A DNA stretch of 16,030 nucleotides, from the NCBI GenBank assembly GCA_046049675.1, contig JBJORA010000109.1, positions 1 through 16,030 on the forward strand, in the 5' to 3' direction. The DNA is from CAIXQW01 sp046049675 (GTDB lineage Bacteria; Bacteroidota; Bacteroidia; Chitinophagales; Chitinophagaceae). This document shows, one piece after another, positions 15,529 through 16,030 of the stretch. The notes under the pieces were generated by a model that saw nothing but the letters and a program-made list of their open reading frames with translations, made no database searches and had not been told where the DNA came from. Numbering within the stretch: the first letter of the stretch is position 1; every line of letters starts with the position of its first letter. The position numbers and the translations under genes are program-made.

Positions 15529-15617
15529 TTGACTTTGATTGTCAAGGGGCTTTAGCCCTGTCATCTTAATAGCGCTTTAGCGCGGTAAAGTTGGAAATGG
15601 GAGGGGCTTTAGCCCTG
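15529..15617. repeat. Three REP-like hairpins after nuoF
   Basis: GGGGCTTTAGCCCTG occurs twice (15546-15560 and 15603-15617), each followed within two bases by ATCTT. Between them is AGCGCTTTAGCGCGG (15571-15585). All three fold as a 4-bp stem with the same TTTA loop: GGGC/GCCC, GCGC/GCGC, GGGC/GCCC. The stem bases changed together, which supports the hairpin. A further hairpin TTGAC/GTCAA (15529-15545) touches the first. Such units resemble REP elements moved by tyrosine transposases; here they may also end or stabilise the nuoF transcript. The rest of 15476-15814 is AT-rich with no gene seen, apart from an AT palindrome at 15716-15732 and a tandem AATTATGC pair at 15784-15799. Confidence 0.6.
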
Positions 15618-15814
15618 ATATCTTGTACAAAAAACAAAAGGACATATTTGTTTTTACGAGATTGGCAATATGTGTAGCGATTCTTCGTATCATGTGTAAC
15701 AAGCTTTGATAAGGTTTAATTTATAAAATTAATGATTCGCTAAATCCAAGTATTCTACATAAACAATTGATAATCAAATATTTAATTATGCAATTATGCG
15801 ATTTCTTATCATTA

Positions 15815-15892
15815 TTACATGCAATATTGTTATTTTTTAAGTAAAAAAGCATGTAATTATTTCTTTTATACGTAGTTTTACATGTAAATTTG
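15815..15892 (+). promoter_or_regulatory. Promoter with repeated TTACATG sites before the ATPase gene
   Basis: TAAATTTG (15885-15892) matches the Bacteroidota -7 consensus TAnnTTTG and lies 19 nt before the ATG at 15912. It overlaps the perfect palindrome TTTACATGTAAA (15877-15888). Two further copies of the same half-site lie upstream: TTACATGC (15815-15822) and its reverse complement GCATGTAA (15849-15856), spaced roughly 30 bases from each other and from the palindrome. This is the layout of an operator array that would block the promoter. No regulator gene is in view; the role is inferred. Confidence 0.45.
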
Positions 15893-15911
15893 TATGCTTT
15901 TTTCTTAGCAA

Positions 15912-16030
15912 ATGGAAGAATTAATACAAATACGTAGATATGAGCACCTAGACATGAGCTATGGTGATAGCTACTTTTTGTGGGGAGTGAGACAAGTAGG
16001 CAAGAGTACCATGCTTAATCAACATTTTCC
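15912..16030 (+). CDS. AAA ATPase, N-terminal part only (AAA_14/DUF4143 type)
   Basis: Thirty-nine codons are visible before the window ends. From ATG 15912 the protein reads MEELIQIRRYEHLD, then YFLWGVRQVGKSTML, a Walker A motif (G25 to T33, with K31 binding ATP phosphates). The form FLWGxRQxGKST close to the N-terminus is typical of the AAA_14 domain found in DUF4143 proteins, a very common Bacteroidota family of unclear function. The rest is outside the window, so the C-terminal domain cannot be checked. It is unrelated to complex I, so its presence marks the end of this nuo segment. Confidence 0.7.
   Translation, partial: MEELIQIRRYEHLDMSYGDSYFLWGVRQVGKSTMLNQHF

Overview
The window is AT-rich bacterial DNA that looks like a member of the Bacteroidota, probably near the Chitinophagales or Sphingobacteriales. 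The signs are a type IX secretion (T9SS) C-terminal sorting domain, a DUF3667 protein, many signal peptides and lipoboxes, several TAnnTTTG (Bacteroidota -7) promoter elements, few Shine-Dalgarno sites, and intergenic repeats of the 'ATTGATAATGGA' and 'AACAATTCAACAAT' kind.

Left part (1-1014): four degenerate 24-bp repeats resembling an IS21-type transposon end are followed by a DUF3667 membrane-protein gene. Its zinc-ribbon start is intact in frame but is cut by a TAG at codon 24.

Minus-strand block (1338-9240): a probable operon holds a small outer-membrane-like protein and a 528-aa secreted protein. A paralogous 532-aa secreted protein follows behind its own promoter. Next is a 1143-aa T9SS cargo protein whose two ends match peptide-N-glycosidase F (PNGase F). 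That fold is interrupted by about 500 residues that include a LamG lectin-like domain. A short lipoprotein gene closes the block.

Plus-strand block (9514-15475): respiratory complex I genes in the order nuoA, nuoB, nuoC, nuoD, nuoE, nuoF, with catalytic and cluster-binding residues intact. The run is not compact. Repeat DNA separates nuoA from nuoB, an exported protein of unknown function sits between nuoB and nuoC, and a lipoprotein with a T9SS-sorting-domain-like tail sits between nuoD and nuoE. NuoE and NuoF form the NADH-oxidising module, NuoB/C/D the quinone-facing arm, and NuoA part of the membrane arm.

Right end (15476-16030): nuoG does not follow nuoF. There are three REP-like hairpins, an AT-rich region with repeated TTACATG motifs and a promoter, then the first 39 codons of an AAA ATPase that runs off the window.

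I saw no defence system, CRISPR array, tRNA or rRNA. The most unusual items are the PNGase F with the inserted lectin domain, the nonsense-interrupted DUF3667 gene, the sorting-domain-like lipoprotein inside the nuo cluster, and the covarying REP hairpins.
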